64,000 nt of DNA from an uncultured Clostridiaceae bacterium (GCA_902477765.1 CABSIM010000006.1:25660-89659), one strand, 5' to 3'; counted from the first letter of the stretch, positions 40,278-49,195 are shown. The notes: generated from the sequence alone by a model not told the origin. Numbers and translations are program-made.

Positions 40278-41339
40278 TTAACCCTCCCTTTTTTTTGCTG
40301 ACTGCACAATAGCACGCTGTCTGTATTTGTCCAGAAACAATTTTGATGCAACAAATAAAACTGCTATTGCCTGAACAATATTTACAATTTCCACCGGTAC
40401 GTCTGTTGTTCTGGAAAGAATATCGCATCCAATCCGTACATAAGCCAAAAATACAGCGGCGATAGGAACCAGATGTGGCTTGTAATTTGCAAGCGTTGCA
40501 ATAATAATTCCGTCAAATCCATACTGGGGCGATGCTGTATACTGGAATCTGCGGTACATCCCAAGGATCTCAATACTTCCAGCCATTCCTCCAATAAATC
40601 CTCCGATCGCCTGAGACAAAAACATAACTGCCAGCAGATTAATTCCGGTATATTTTGCAAAATTCTCATTTTTGCCTGACATGCGAATAGCATACCCCAA
40701 CTTCGTACGATACATAATTATATAGATTGCTGCCACAGTAATCCCAGCGATAATCAATCCTGCATGAATTCTTGTTTTGGGAATAAGGGATTCCAGACGA
40801 GATGTCTCACTCAGTGAATAAGATGCAAAATATCCTGCTTGAGGATCCACAAGAAAACGATTTACCAAAAAAAGCCCCAGATAAAGTACTATGTAATTCA
40901 ACATCAGCGACGATACAAGTTCATTAGCCTGAAATTTAATCTTTAAAAATGCCGGAATCAGGCAAATAATCCCTCCAGACACACCGCATATCAAAAAAAT
41001 AAAAATTTGATGTATCCCTTTGGGGAGAGGCACAAAAACAGATATTGCTGTAGCAATCACTGCTCCCATAAAAAAACTCCCCTCAACCGCACAGTTAATC
41101 TGATTGGCTTCGAACATGATACAGATTGCCAGTCCCGTAAATGTCAGGGGAATTGCCAGTTCAATCACATTACCAATCCTTGCAATACTTTCCAGTGGGC
41201 CAGTTAAAAATGTGTATAAGGATTCCGCCGGATTGTCGCTTACAACAGCAATTACTGCAAACATAAACAGGACAGAAATCAGAATAGCCACTAGCAGCCG
41301 CAGCCCGTTAAATGTTTTTTCTATTTGTTTTACATCCAT
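40278..41339 (-). CDS. nucleoside ABC importer, permease 1
   Basis: The 353-residue protein is the second BPD_transp_2 permease (NupP/YufP-like) with about ten membrane segments: IELAIPLTFTGLAICIMFEA, NCAVEGSFFMGAVIATAI, and MSGKNENFAKYTGINLLAVM as the coupling loop. Its start overlaps the ATPase stop by one base and its stop lies 4 bases from the next permease start, so the set is co-translated. Confidence 0.88.
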   Translation of the reverse strand: MDVKQIEKTFNGLRLLVAILISVLFMFAVIAVVSDNPAESLYTFLTGPLESIARIGNVIELAIPLTFTGLAICIMFEANQINCAVEGSFFMGAVIATAISVFVPLPKGIHQIFIFLICGVSGGIICLIPAFLKIKFQANELVSSLMLNYIVLYLGLFLVNRFLVDPQAGYFASYSLSETSRLESLIPKTRIHAGLIIAGITVAAIYIIMYRTKLGYAIRMSGKNENFAKYTGINLLAVMFLSQAIGGFIGGMAGSIEILGMYRRFQYTASPQYGFDGIIIATLANYKPHLVPIAAVFLAYVRIGCDILSRTTDVPVEIVNIVQAIAVLFVASKLFLDKYRQRAIVQSAKKREG

Positions 41340-42865
41340 CAGGCATCCTCCTTTATTCCCAGCATGTATTCTCCCAGTTCATTTTCTGTAATATTATGTA
41401 CATCACGAATATCTGCAACAATTTTTCCATTATACATAACAAGGAGCCTATCACTCAGTTCCATCAGTTCATTTAAATCCGCGGAAACAAGAAGTACTGC
41501 TGTCCCCTGATCGCGCAGCTGTATGGTCTTCTGTCTGACAAATTCTGCAGCTCCAATATCAATGCCTCTAGTCGGCTGATTCAGTATAATAAGCCGAGGA
41601 TTAGTAGAAAACTCTCTTGCAACAACTACCTTTTGAATGTTGCCGCCGCTCAGCATTCTGACTGGTTCCGTGCCGTCCTTTGACTTAATTCGAAATTCTC
41701 GTATCAAACATGATGCATAATCTAAAAGTTTCTTCCTGTATTGAAGACCATATCTGCAGTATTCCTTTTTATCATATACATAAGTAATCAGATTATCATT
41801 CACATCGATTTCCCCGACCACACCGTACGTCAGTCTGTCATCCGAAACATGGGCCACTCCCAGATCACGAATTGTTTTTACATTATTTCCCTTAATTTCT
41901 TTTCCGGAAATTATAATTTCTCCATCATCAAAGGTTGTCATACCCGTCACTGCTTCAGCCAGTTCACGCTGTCCATTTCCTTCCACACCGGCAATACCTA
42001 CTATTTCGCCCTGTTGTATCTGAAGGGAAACATGATCCAGAATTCTTTTTCCGTTATCCGTGATTTTACTCACATCTTTTACTTCCAGAATCACCTGTCC
42101 TAACTGATTCTGCTTTTTTTTGATACACGGTTCCAGATTTCTTCCCACCATCAGACTGGAAATTTTCTGTTCACTGATTTCTTTCAAATCATAGACTCCT
42201 ATATCTTTTCCATCACGCAAAATTGTAATTCTGTCACACAGTTCCTTAACTTCATTCAACTTATGCGAAATGAAAACAATAGTATGTCCTGCATTCCTCA
42301 GTTCTTTCAGTTCTGCAAACAGTTCACGTGTCTCCTGCGGTGTCAAAACTGCCGTTGGTTCATCCAGAATTAAAATTTCTGCACCTTTATGTAGTGCCTT
42401 AAGAATTTCTACCTTCTGCCGTACACCTACAGGAAGCTGAGAAACAGGCATTTGCGGGTTTATTTCCATGTGATATTTTATCCCAATATCTTCCGCTATT
42501 TTATTAGCTTCTTTCACATTGAGAATCCCATGTTTTCCTGGTTCATCCCCCAATACAATATTTTCCGCAACTGTCAGTGACGGAACAAGCATAAAATGCT
42601 GATGTACCATGCCAATTCCTTTTCGTATTGCATCAATTGGGTTCTGAATCGTCACGTTTTTTCCTGCTAAAATAATCTCTCCCTCATCTGCTTTTTCCAG
42701 TCCAAAGAGGACCTTCATCAAGGTTGTTTTTCCTGCTCCGTTTTCTCCTGCCAATGCATGAATTTCTCCCTTATTCAGGGAGAAATTCACATGATCATTC
42801 GCCATCAGGCCTGTAGAGTATACTTTTGTAATATTTTTCATTTCAAGAATAGTTGTATTTTCCAT
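41339..42865 (-). CDS. nucleoside ABC importer, double ATPase
   Basis: The 508-residue protein has two ABC domains, as in NupO/YufO and RbsA. The first has Walker A GENGAGKTTLMK and Walker B LILDEPTAVLTPQE; its signature loop reads LPVGVRQKVEILKAL. The second has a degenerate Walker A (GVEGNGQRELA), signature LSGGNIQKVVVAREFS and LNQPTRGIDIGA. This one-competent, one-degenerate arrangement is typical of the class. The ribosome binding site is weak. It powers the two permeases downstream. Confidence 0.9.
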   Translation of the reverse strand: MENTTILEMKNITKVYSTGLMANDHVNFSLNKGEIHALAGENGAGKTTLMKVLFGLEKADEGEIILAGKNVTIQNPIDAIRKGIGMVHQHFMLVPSLTVAENIVLGDEPGKHGILNVKEANKIAEDIGIKYHMEINPQMPVSQLPVGVRQKVEILKALHKGAEILILDEPTAVLTPQETRELFAELKELRNAGHTIVFISHKLNEVKELCDRITILRDGKDIGVYDLKEISEQKISSLMVGRNLEPCIKKKQNQLGQVILEVKDVSKITDNGKRILDHVSLQIQQGEIVGIAGVEGNGQRELAEAVTGMTTFDDGEIIISGKEIKGNNVKTIRDLGVAHVSDDRLTYGVVGEIDVNDNLITYVYDKKEYCRYGLQYRKKLLDYASCLIREFRIKSKDGTEPVRMLSGGNIQKVVVAREFSTNPRLIILNQPTRGIDIGAAEFVRQKTIQLRDQGTAVLLVSADLNELMELSDRLLVMYNGKIVADIRDVHNITENELGEYMLGIKEDA

Positions 42866-42904
42866 TGCCCGACTCTCTTTCTTTTTCCTTGCAAGAAGCT
42901 TTAC

Positions 42905-44095
42905 TTATGGTTTTACGGAATTTCTTATTTCATTTACCTGGTCTGTACTCATGCCCAAAGCAGTTGATACTTCTATGTTTCCTTCCACAATATTCTTTTC
43001 TGCTTCTGATTCGGCCTGCACAACTTCATCAGGTACCAGATCCGCATAATGATCATTCAGAGCAATTCCGGTTACTCCTTCTTTCACTCCTACTACTTCA
43101 AGAGAACCATAGGGAAGAGTGCCTTCAATCGCCATTCCCACCGCTCTTTCTATAGACACGCCTACTTTTTTCATAACAGATGTAACAATTACATCTGAGA
43201 GTTCCGGATCCGTAGGCTCAAGAACTTCATACTGATCCGCATCACATCCTATAGCCAGAACTCCGTTTTCTGCAGCCGCTTCAAATACACCTGTTCCAGC
43301 GCCGCCTGCACACTGGAAAATCACATCTGCTCCCTGCTGAATCTGTACCAATGCAAGTTCTTTTCCTTTTGCCGTATTAACGTAGTCACCTACATATGAT
43401 GTAATCACTTTGATTTCCTCATCTACAGATACGGCGCCCTCAATAAAACCAACCAAGAAATCATTTATGACTGTTACATCCTGTCCACCCACAAAACCTA
43501 TCACTTTTTCCGGATTCATTCCTTCCACATCCGAAACCGTTAAACTGGCTGCAACAACTCCCGCAAGGTACGAACCTTCATTTGCAAGATAATCCACTGA
43601 ATATACATTGGGAAGATCATAGTTTTCATAATCAGCTCTTGCTCCAAATAAAATATATTTCTGGTCCGGATAATCCTGGGCAATTTCCTGACAGATTTCT
43701 TTCAACGTGTTTGTGCAGAGAATAATAATATCCCATTCTCCCGAAGCCGAATACTCATTGATTGTCGGTTCATATTTTGTTGCATCACTGCCCATTTCCA
43801 CAATTTTTGTCTGACATCCAAGATTAGTTTTGATTGCTTCCATCCCGGAAGCTGCAGAATCGTAATAGGACTGATCTCCAAGTACTCCATTTATAAGAAG
43901 TGCTACCTTTAATCCTTCTTCAGCCGGAGTTTCTGCCCCTGTACTTTCCTTATTTTCCGAAACCACCGCCGTTGTCTGTTCCGCAGTTGTTGTTTCTGCG
44001 GCAGTCTGACCACTGTTACCACCAGAACACCCCGTCGCAAGTGCAAGAATGGAACCAGCCATTAACCACGCTACCATCTTCTTTGCTTTTTTCAT
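42905..44095 (-). CDS. BMP-family nucleoside-binding lipoprotein
   Basis: The 396-residue lipoprotein has lipobox LATGC (Cys23), a Thr/Glu-rich linker to about residue 60, and a BMP/PnrA-like binding fold: VALLINGVLGDQSYYDSA, VIGFVGGQDVTVINDFLVGF, IFQCAGGAGTGVFEAA and GVLAIGCDADQYE are family blocks. PnrA-type proteins bind purine nucleosides. AAGGAGG precedes the ATG. It follows the ribokinase gene by 23 bases. The nucleoside assignment is supported by the nucleoside hydrolase in the same operon. Confidence 0.9.
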   Translation of the reverse strand: MKKAKKMVAWLMAGSILALATGCSGGNSGQTAAETTTAEQTTAVVSENKESTGAETPAEEGLKVALLINGVLGDQSYYDSAASGMEAIKTNLGCQTKIVEMGSDATKYEPTINEYSASGEWDIIILCTNTLKEICQEIAQDYPDQKYILFGARADYENYDLPNVYSVDYLANEGSYLAGVVAASLTVSDVEGMNPEKVIGFVGGQDVTVINDFLVGFIEGAVSVDEEIKVITSYVGDYVNTAKGKELALVQIQQGADVIFQCAGGAGTGVFEAAAENGVLAIGCDADQYEVLEPTDPELSDVIVTSVMKKVGVSIERAVGMAIEGTLPYGSLEVVGVKEGVTGIALNDHYADLVPDEVVQAESEAEKNIVEGNIEVSTALGMSTDQVNEIRNSVKP

Positions 44096-44118
44096 AAAAA
44101 TCCTCCTTATTAATAATT

Positions 44119-45030
44119 TTACATTTCGTCTATACTAACTTCTTCCTTCGCCGGAATAGAAGCTTGAGCACCCTTTTTCTGGATAACTTTGGAGGCTACC
44201 CGATTTGCATATAATACAGCCTGTCTGAAATTATCTTTTGATACATGCAGCGAAAAAGCAGCTGTAAAACTATCACCTGCGGCTGTAGTATCTACTACAG
44301 GTGTCTTGTATGCTGGAAAATGTTCTTGATATCCTTTACTGACAGCAATAGCCCCATTTTTTCCACGTGTAGCTACAACTACCTTCACACCTTTTTTCAG
44401 AAGTGTTTCTGCAGCCTTTATTACATCGCTATATGTCTCCACTTTCATTCCAGAAATCATTTCCAGCTCTGTTTCATTGGGCTTGATAATATCCACGAAT
44501 TCAAGTAGTTCATCAGGAAGCATTCCTGCTGCCGGAGCTGGATCCAGTATTACCAGCTTTCCCTTTTCCTTTGCCTTTTTCGCCGCATACAGTACAGTTT
44601 CCATCGGAATTTCAAGCTGAAGAACCACGGCATCACAACTAGAAAATAATTCTGTATGCAAATCTATTACGCTGGTATATAATTCCGAGTTTGCTCCTGG
44701 AATTACCATAATTCTGTTTTCTCCCGTTTGTTCAAGTACGACAAACGCCTGACCTGTAGGCTGATCCTGTGCTGTTTCCACACCGGATATATCTACCCCT
44801 ACTGATATCAGGTTTTCCTTCAACAAACGGCCGAGGTCATCTGATCCGACCATCCCGATCATGGCAACCTGCCCGCCAAGTTTTCCAGCTGCGTACGCCT
44901 GATTTGCACCTTTTCCTCCTGGCTGCCTCATACATCCATATCCAAGAACCGTTTCACCTTGCTCTGGAGCACGGGACAGTTCAATTAAAGTATCCATATT
45001 GAGACTGCCAATTACCAATAATCTGTTCAT
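44119..45030 (-). CDS. rbsK: ribokinase
   Basis: The 303-residue PfkB-family kinase makes ribose 5-phosphate. Signatures are IGSLNMDTLIELSRAPEQGE, QPGGKGANQAYAAGKLG, VILDPAPAAG, KPNETELEMISG and the catalytic VDTTAAGDSFTAAF with its Asp base, as in E. coli RbsK. The start at 45030 is chosen for the GGAG 5 bases upstream. It is the first gene of the nucleoside operon and lies directly behind the operator-containing promoter. Ribose released by nucleoside hydrolase is the likely substrate. Confidence 0.9.
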   Translation of the reverse strand: MNRLLVIGSLNMDTLIELSRAPEQGETVLGYGCMRQPGGKGANQAYAAGKLGGQVAMIGMVGSDDLGRLLKENLISVGVDISGVETAQDQPTGQAFVVLEQTGENRIMVIPGANSELYTSVIDLHTELFSSCDAVVLQLEIPMETVLYAAKKAKEKGKLVILDPAPAAGMLPDELLEFVDIIKPNETELEMISGMKVETYSDVIKAAETLLKKGVKVVVATRGKNGAIAVSKGYQEHFPAYKTPVVDTTAAGDSFTAAFSLHVSKDNFRQAVLYANRVASKVIQKKGAQASIPAKEEVSIDEM

Positions 45031-45048
45031 ATTCTCTCCTATCATTTT

Positions 45049-45085
45049 GTTAAAGAAAATATTTTCGGAAAATGTTTTCTTTAAC
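45049..45085. promoter_or_regulatory. 37-bp palindrome, putative LacI-family double operator
   Basis: The 37 bases pair around a centre at 45067 with one mismatched pair. Within it are two 12-bp elements, GAAAATATTTTC and GAAAATGTTTTC, separated by one base, each resembling LacI/RbsR-type operators. It overlaps the predicted transcription start (near 45082), an ideal repressor position. Confidence 0.75.
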
Positions 45086-45088
45086 AAG

Positions 45089-45117
45089 ATGATAGCACAT
45101 TGCAAGGTCCATATCAA
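45089..45117 (-). promoter_or_regulatory. predicted promoter of the nucleoside operon
   Basis: On the minus strand TTGATA (45117-45112), 17 bases, TATCAT (45094-45089); the operator palindrome follows immediately. Confidence 0.75.
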
Positions 45118-45222
45118 TATATTTATTTAAAATAATGTTATTTTTTATCTTTTGCACAATTTTATTGGCTATTAATAGTTATTATACACAATAATCTGCT
45201 TAACCAAAAGATTTATACATAC

Positions 45223-45271
45223 AAAAAGGGTACCCCTTGAGTCACTTCATGACTTCTGGGATACCCTTGCT
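45223..45271 (-). terminator. terminator of the LacI-ribokinase fusion gene
   Basis: On the minus strand CAAGGGTATCCC pairs with GGGGTACCCTT and is followed by a run of T. It separates the fusion gene from the nucleoside operon. Confidence 0.75.
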
Positions 45272-45279
45272 GAATTCTT

Positions 45280-47160
45280 TCAGCTCTTATGCTCCATTCT
45301 TTTATAGTACATCTCCAATGAGCTTCTATCAATCAGTGCAGGCACTACTCCCTGCCTAGATACTGCAAAACCAGCTGCACAGGTCGCATATTTAATTGCT
45401 GTCTCCAGCCCCACTTCCTCCGACAAATAAACTGCTAATGCAGAAATAAACGCATCCGCTCCTCCTGTTGTATCAACAGCAGGAATATTAGCTGCCGGAA
45501 AATACTTGGAAATCTCTTTATTTTTGACATAGCATCCGTCCTGGCCAAGCGTTATAATTACTGTACCAACTCCTTTTTTCAGGAATATCTCTGCCTGCAT
45601 CTCCAAAGAGGACACATCCGGACAGAATGCCTGCATCTCCTTTCTATTTGGAACGAAATAATCAATCTCTCTGATAATTATATCACTGATATCCTTCACG
45701 GCAGAAGGCTTCAAAATAATCCTGGCTCCATTTTTTTTGGCCAGCTTTACCGCGTACACAATAGCTGCTTCTGGTATTTCTGTCTGCAACAGGCAAAAAG
45801 CAGTTCCTTCAAATAAATGTTGGTTCTCTTCCAGATCCTTCTGGCACAGATTTTGATTCGCCCCTGAAAAAATAGAAATTCCGCTTTCTCCTTCTTTATC
45901 AACATGAATATATGCTTTTCCGGTTTGTATTTTTTCATCCGACAAGATTCCCTTTACATTCACATGGTCTTTCATCAGGGATTCGTAAATCATAACTCCT
46001 TCCATATCTTTTCCAATGCGTCCTATCAGTGCCACTTCTTTTCCAAGACGAGCCACGCCTGAAGCCTGATTTACCCCCTTTCCTCCCGGTAATATTGTAC
46101 AATTTTTTATTACGGAAACTTTTCCAAGCTGAGGACATTCATCCACATTTAAGAAAATATCCGCATTCATATTCCCTACTACAATTATCTTTTTGGTACG
46201 CCGGGTAAGGGGAGGCGCTATTTTTTCTCCATGCCGCAGTATAAGTTCTGGCTGAAATAAATTTTGACTTTCACTCTTTTCTATATGGGAAATGAGGGTC
46301 TTACAAACATACTTCCCATATTCATAAAACGGAATTGCCGTGTTGGTTACAGAAAGGAAACTGGTCTCAGAATCCGTACACAGACTGATTACTGAAAAAT
46401 CGTCTGGTATTTCATAATTCTTTTTTTTCAAACGCCCTTTGAGTTTTTGGGCCATTTGGGGCGTAATTGTTACCACTCCTGTTATTTTTTTTAGCAGAAG
46501 CATCTCCATCTGTGCATCTTCTGTATCTTCAACTTCTGCCATTTCCTCTGCAGATAAACGGTTTTCATACAGACATTTCCGGAATCCTTCTAAAAATTCT
46601 TTCTCGTCTGCATCCATTTTTCCGCAAACACATGCCAAATGTTCGTGCCCCAGATCAATGAGTTTCTGCGTAAGTTCTTTTCCATATCTCTGGTAAGATA
46701 GGTCTGAAAAACTTCCTGTCTTCTGGTCACGCAACGCCTGAAATATCATGTTATTTTTCTCAAATTCTGCAGACAAATCCCAGCTTTTTTCGGATACAGG
46801 GTCCCACAAAATCCCATCTGCCCTGTTTCGAAAAAGCATTTCAGCATTTCTCTGTTCTATGTCTCTGTCACCGAAACTATCGCAAAGAATAATATCATAC
46901 CCTTCATCGTGTGCACATTCAAGTATACCTGAAACAATTCTTCCATAGCGCTCCGCTTTATTCAACATAACACCAATTAAAAATGTACGACCACCGGAAC
47001 TATTTTTTACTGATGCATAAGGCGCGTAGTTATATTTTTTTACAATCTGTAAAACTCTTTCTCTGGTTTCTTGATTGATATTTTCGTCTTTTCCGTTTAC
47101 AACCTTTGAAACTGTAGAAACGGACACTCCTGCCAGGCGTGCAATATCTCTGATTGTCAT
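45280..47160 (-). CDS. LacI-family repressor fused to a ribokinase-like domain
   Basis: The 626-residue protein is two complete modules in one frame. Residues 1-320 form a LacI-family regulator: helix-turn-helix MTIRDIARLAGVSVSTVSKV, hinge, and a periplasmic-binding-like core (FLIGVMLNKAERYGRIVSGI, IPDDFSVISLCTDSET). Residues from about 323 form a ribokinase-type PfkB domain: VVGNMNADIFLNVDECPQLG, LPGGKGVNQASGVARLGKEV and VDTTGGADAFISALAVYL. The last keeps the catalytic Asp but reads GGAD where ribokinases have (G/A)AGD. GAGAGGG precedes the ATG. It is transcribed separately from the nucleoside operon just downstream, which it probably represses. The kinase module may be active or may sense ribose or ATP. 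Confidence 0.88.
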   Translation of the reverse strand: MTIRDIARLAGVSVSTVSKVVNGKDENINQETRERVLQIVKKYNYAPYASVKNSSGGRTFLIGVMLNKAERYGRIVSGILECAHDEGYDIILCDSFGDRDIEQRNAEMLFRNRADGILWDPVSEKSWDLSAEFEKNNMIFQALRDQKTGSFSDLSYQRYGKELTQKLIDLGHEHLACVCGKMDADEKEFLEGFRKCLYENRLSAEEMAEVEDTEDAQMEMLLLKKITGVVTITPQMAQKLKGRLKKKNYEIPDDFSVISLCTDSETSFLSVTNTAIPFYEYGKYVCKTLISHIEKSESQNLFQPELILRHGEKIAPPLTRRTKKIIVVGNMNADIFLNVDECPQLGKVSVIKNCTILPGGKGVNQASGVARLGKEVALIGRIGKDMEGVMIYESLMKDHVNVKGILSDEKIQTGKAYIHVDKEGESGISIFSGANQNLCQKDLEENQHLFEGTAFCLLQTEIPEAAIVYAVKLAKKNGARIILKPSAVKDISDIIIREIDYFVPNRKEMQAFCPDVSSLEMQAEIFLKKGVGTVIITLGQDGCYVKNKEISKYFPAANIPAVDTTGGADAFISALAVYLSEEVGLETAIKYATCAAGFAVSRQGVVPALIDRSSLEMYYKRMEHKS

Positions 47161-47199
47161 AAATCCCTCTCATACTCAGCGAAAGCATATTTATCCGTT

Positions 47200-47224
47200 A
47201 TTGTGATTTATATTTTACCACAAT
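47200..47224. promoter_or_regulatory. inverted repeat over the fusion-gene promoter
   Basis: ATTGTG (47200-47205) and CACAAT (47219-47224) flank the -10 box, a possible operator for autoregulation. It does not match the GAAAAT-type elements at 45049-45085. Confidence 0.4.
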
Positions 47225-47240
47225 CATGCATTTATGTCAT
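47212..47240 (-). promoter_or_regulatory. predicted promoter of the fusion gene
   Basis: On the minus strand ATGACA (47240-47235), 17 bases, TAAAAT (47217-47212). Confidence 0.65.
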
Positions 47241-47263
47241 TATATGGAAAATAATCATCCACT

Positions 47264-47293
47264 TTTTAAAGCATTCCTCCATTTGCTTTAAAA
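47264..47293. repeat. inverted repeat between the ATC-hydrolase and fusion genes
   Basis: TTTTAAAGCA (47264-47273) and TGCTTTAAAA (47284-47293) are perfect 10-bp arms around 10 bases. No T tract follows in the minus direction, so it is either a weak terminator or an operator. Confidence 0.5.
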
Positions 47294-47350
47294 TCAACAA
47301 AAAACAACCTCGTAAAATATGAGAATTCGTTTCGTGTTTAAGCGCATCCA

Positions 47351-47827
47351 CTATTTCTTTTCATGGAAAATAAAATGGCAGCAGCCATCCTTAAAAAAAT
47401 GTTTATCGTGTATGCACTCATACTCTGAACCGTAGCCCTTTACGATGGCCGGATCAATCATCTCACAATAATGGATACCATATTTTTGATTTCCATCTTT
47501 CATCCATTGCTCTGCAAATACGCACTTTGTAAACAGCTGCTCAACGCCCTTCTCTGTAATTTTATCATCACTCTCAAACTGTTGGCTGCGCTCCATATCA
47601 TAACAGGACAGATAATAATCCAAAACTGCTTCATGTCCCTGTTCTTTGGCTCTCTTAGCAATATACGCTCCCCTTTCCTCTCCAAATTTGCGCACGCCTT
47701 CCCTCACTGCCTGAATTCCCTTCTCACCACACGTATTTTCCACTTCTCGTGTAATATGTGCAAACATTTTTGCAAATAATACATACATATCAACCGCTTC
47801 CAGTTCCAATTCTGTATTCTTTTTCAT
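47351..47827 (-). CDS. short ATC-hydrolase-family protein
   Basis: The 158-residue protein resembles the ATC_hydrolase family: helical N terminus, YGIHYCEMIDPAIVKGYGSE equivalent to the YCRDLDASICRGFNPE block of the paralogue at 27112-27804, and DGCCHFIF at the C terminus. It is about 70 residues shorter than that paralogue. AGGAGG precedes the ATG. It lies 19 bases after the carbamoylase-type amidohydrolase gene. That pair recalls the ATC hydrolase and N-carbamoyl-L-cysteine amidohydrolase of Pseudomonas, but this short form may have a different amidine substrate. Confidence 0.72.
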   Translation of the reverse strand: MKKNTELELEAVDMYVLFAKMFAHITREVENTCGEKGIQAVREGVRKFGEERGAYIAKRAKEQGHEAVLDYYLSCYDMERSQQFESDDKITEKGVEQLFTKCVFAEQWMKDGNQKYGIHYCEMIDPAIVKGYGSEYECIHDKHFFKDGCCHFIFHEKK

Positions 47828-47846
47828 TTATATACCTCCTGTATTT

Positions 47847-49082
47847 TTATTCCTTATCCAGTGCTCTCAGCATCTGATATAAAACCTCTGCTCCATATTT
47901 CAGACTTTTTTCATCGATGTATTCATCTGGATGATGACTTATCCCATTTCTGTTTGGTAAAAACAACATCGCTGTAGGAAACTTTTCTGCAAAAACCATC
48001 GCATCATGTCCGGCTCCACTGTCCATATGTATATAAGTAATATTCAATGCTTCACAGCTTTTTTCCATCAATAGTCTTAATTTTTGATCCATTAGAACAG
48101 GCCTTCTTCGACTCTGTTCCTGTATGGTAACCAAGAATCCGTCTTCTTCAATACTCTTTTTTATAAATTCTGTATAATCAGAAATATTCTGCAATATCTC
48201 ATCATTCCCTGACCGTATATCTAATGAAAACACACTTCTTCCCGGTATACAATTTGCGCTGCCTGGATCAAAGTGAATTTTCCCTGCTGTCACAACTGCT
48301 TTTCCATTATATTTTTCTGTCACCATACGATTCAGACGTAATATAAATTCACAAGCTGCAATTCCAGCATCCTTTCTTTCGTTCATAGGAACCGTACCGC
48401 TGTGCCCTGCCATACCCATAATTGAAATTTCCATCCAGATAATTCCACAAATGCAATCCACGATCCCTGTCTGTATTCCCCTGTTTTCCAGTACAGGCCC
48501 CTGTTCTCCGTGTATTTCTATAAATGCGCGGATTGGTTCTAAAACTTCTCTGCAGACATATGCTTCCCTGCATTTTCTGTAATTACTCAAAATTTGTTCA
48601 AATGTATTTCCACCTTCACCGCATCGATATTTTTTCAATTCGCTTATATCAAGTTTTCCGGTAAAAAAACTGCTCCCCAGTGTTACCATCCCAAAACAAG
48701 TTCCTTCTTCTTCAATCGTTGCCAGTACCTTTAAAGTATGCTTTAATGGAACTCCGCTTTTTTTTATCATCCTCACTGTTTCCATAGCACACGCAATTCC
48801 AGCAATTCCGTCAAATGCCCCCCCGCACCGGACTGTATCGAGATGTGACCCCGTTATAATTGCCGGTTTTTTTTCATCGCTTCCTTTCAAAACGCCTACA
48901 AGATTTCCAACAAAATCTTCATACGTATCCATTTTCAGATTTTTCATTTCCCCGCTGACAAAATCCACGCCTTTTCTGTATTCCTCTGTATAACTCAAAC
49001 GCTGTATTCCATGCATACAAGGTTCTGAAATTTTTGCCAGAGAATAGATAAAATGTTTCATCCATAATTCATCTGCAATCAT
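47847..49082 (-). CDS. M20-family amidohydrolase (N-carbamoyl-amino-acid / allantoate type)
   Basis: The 411-residue enzyme is of the HyuC/AllC/AmaB group of dinuclear metal amidohydrolases that remove carbamoyl groups as CO2 and ammonia. GSHLDTVRCGGAFDGIAGI carries the first metal ligands; ATIEEEGTCFG has the Glu pair; FIEIHGEQGPVLENRGIQTG, FSLDIRS and GAGHDAMVFAEKFPTAMLF complete the active site and dimerisation features. GGAG precedes the ATG at 49082. A perfect promoter overlaps IclR-type boxes upstream. Carbamoyl-amino acid, ureidoglycolate or allantoate specificity cannot be decided. Confidence 0.87.
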   Translation of the reverse strand: MIADELWMKHFIYSLAKISEPCMHGIQRLSYTEEYRKGVDFVSGEMKNLKMDTYEDFVGNLVGVLKGSDEKKPAIITGSHLDTVRCGGAFDGIAGIACAMETVRMIKKSGVPLKHTLKVLATIEEEGTCFGMVTLGSSFFTGKLDISELKKYRCGEGGNTFEQILSNYRKCREAYVCREVLEPIRAFIEIHGEQGPVLENRGIQTGIVDCICGIIWMEISIMGMAGHSGTVPMNERKDAGIAACEFILRLNRMVTEKYNGKAVVTAGKIHFDPGSANCIPGRSVFSLDIRSGNDEILQNISDYTEFIKKSIEEDGFLVTIQEQSRRRPVLMDQKLRLLMEKSCEALNITYIHMDSGAGHDAMVFAEKFPTAMLFLPNRNGISHHPDEYIDEKSLKYGAEVLYQMLRALDKE

Positions 49083-49104
49083 AAACGCTCCTATTCCAAA
49101 AATA

Positions 49105-49117
49105 ACTACATTATAGT
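49105..49117. promoter_or_regulatory. IclR-type operator box 1
   Basis: ACTACATTATAGT, a near-palindrome located at about +5 to +17 of the amidohydrolase transcript. Its start is 19 bases from that of box 2. Confidence 0.7.
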
Positions 49118-49123
49118 ATTTAA

Positions 49124-49136
49124 ACTACATTATAGT
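49124..49136. promoter_or_regulatory. IclR-type operator box 2
   Basis: ACTACATTATAGT, identical to box 1 and covering the -10 element of the amidohydrolase promoter. Confidence 0.7.
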
Positions 49137-49157
49137 TATTCAAGTTCTAAATGTCAA
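49129..49157 (-). promoter_or_regulatory. consensus promoter of the amidohydrolase operon
   Basis: On the minus strand perfect TTGACA (49157-49152), 17 bases, perfect TATAAT (49134-49129). Such a strong promoter inside operator boxes suggests tight repression. Confidence 0.85.
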
Positions 49158-49160
49158 TCC

Positions 49161-49188
49161 TTGACTCTTTTAAACAAAGTGATATAAT
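49161..49188 (+). promoter_or_regulatory. predicted promoter of the ureohydrolase gene
   Basis: TTGACT (49161-49166), 16-base spacer, perfect TATAAT (49183-49188). It is back to back with the amidohydrolase promoter. Confidence 0.75.
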
Positions 49189-49195
49189 ATATTAA

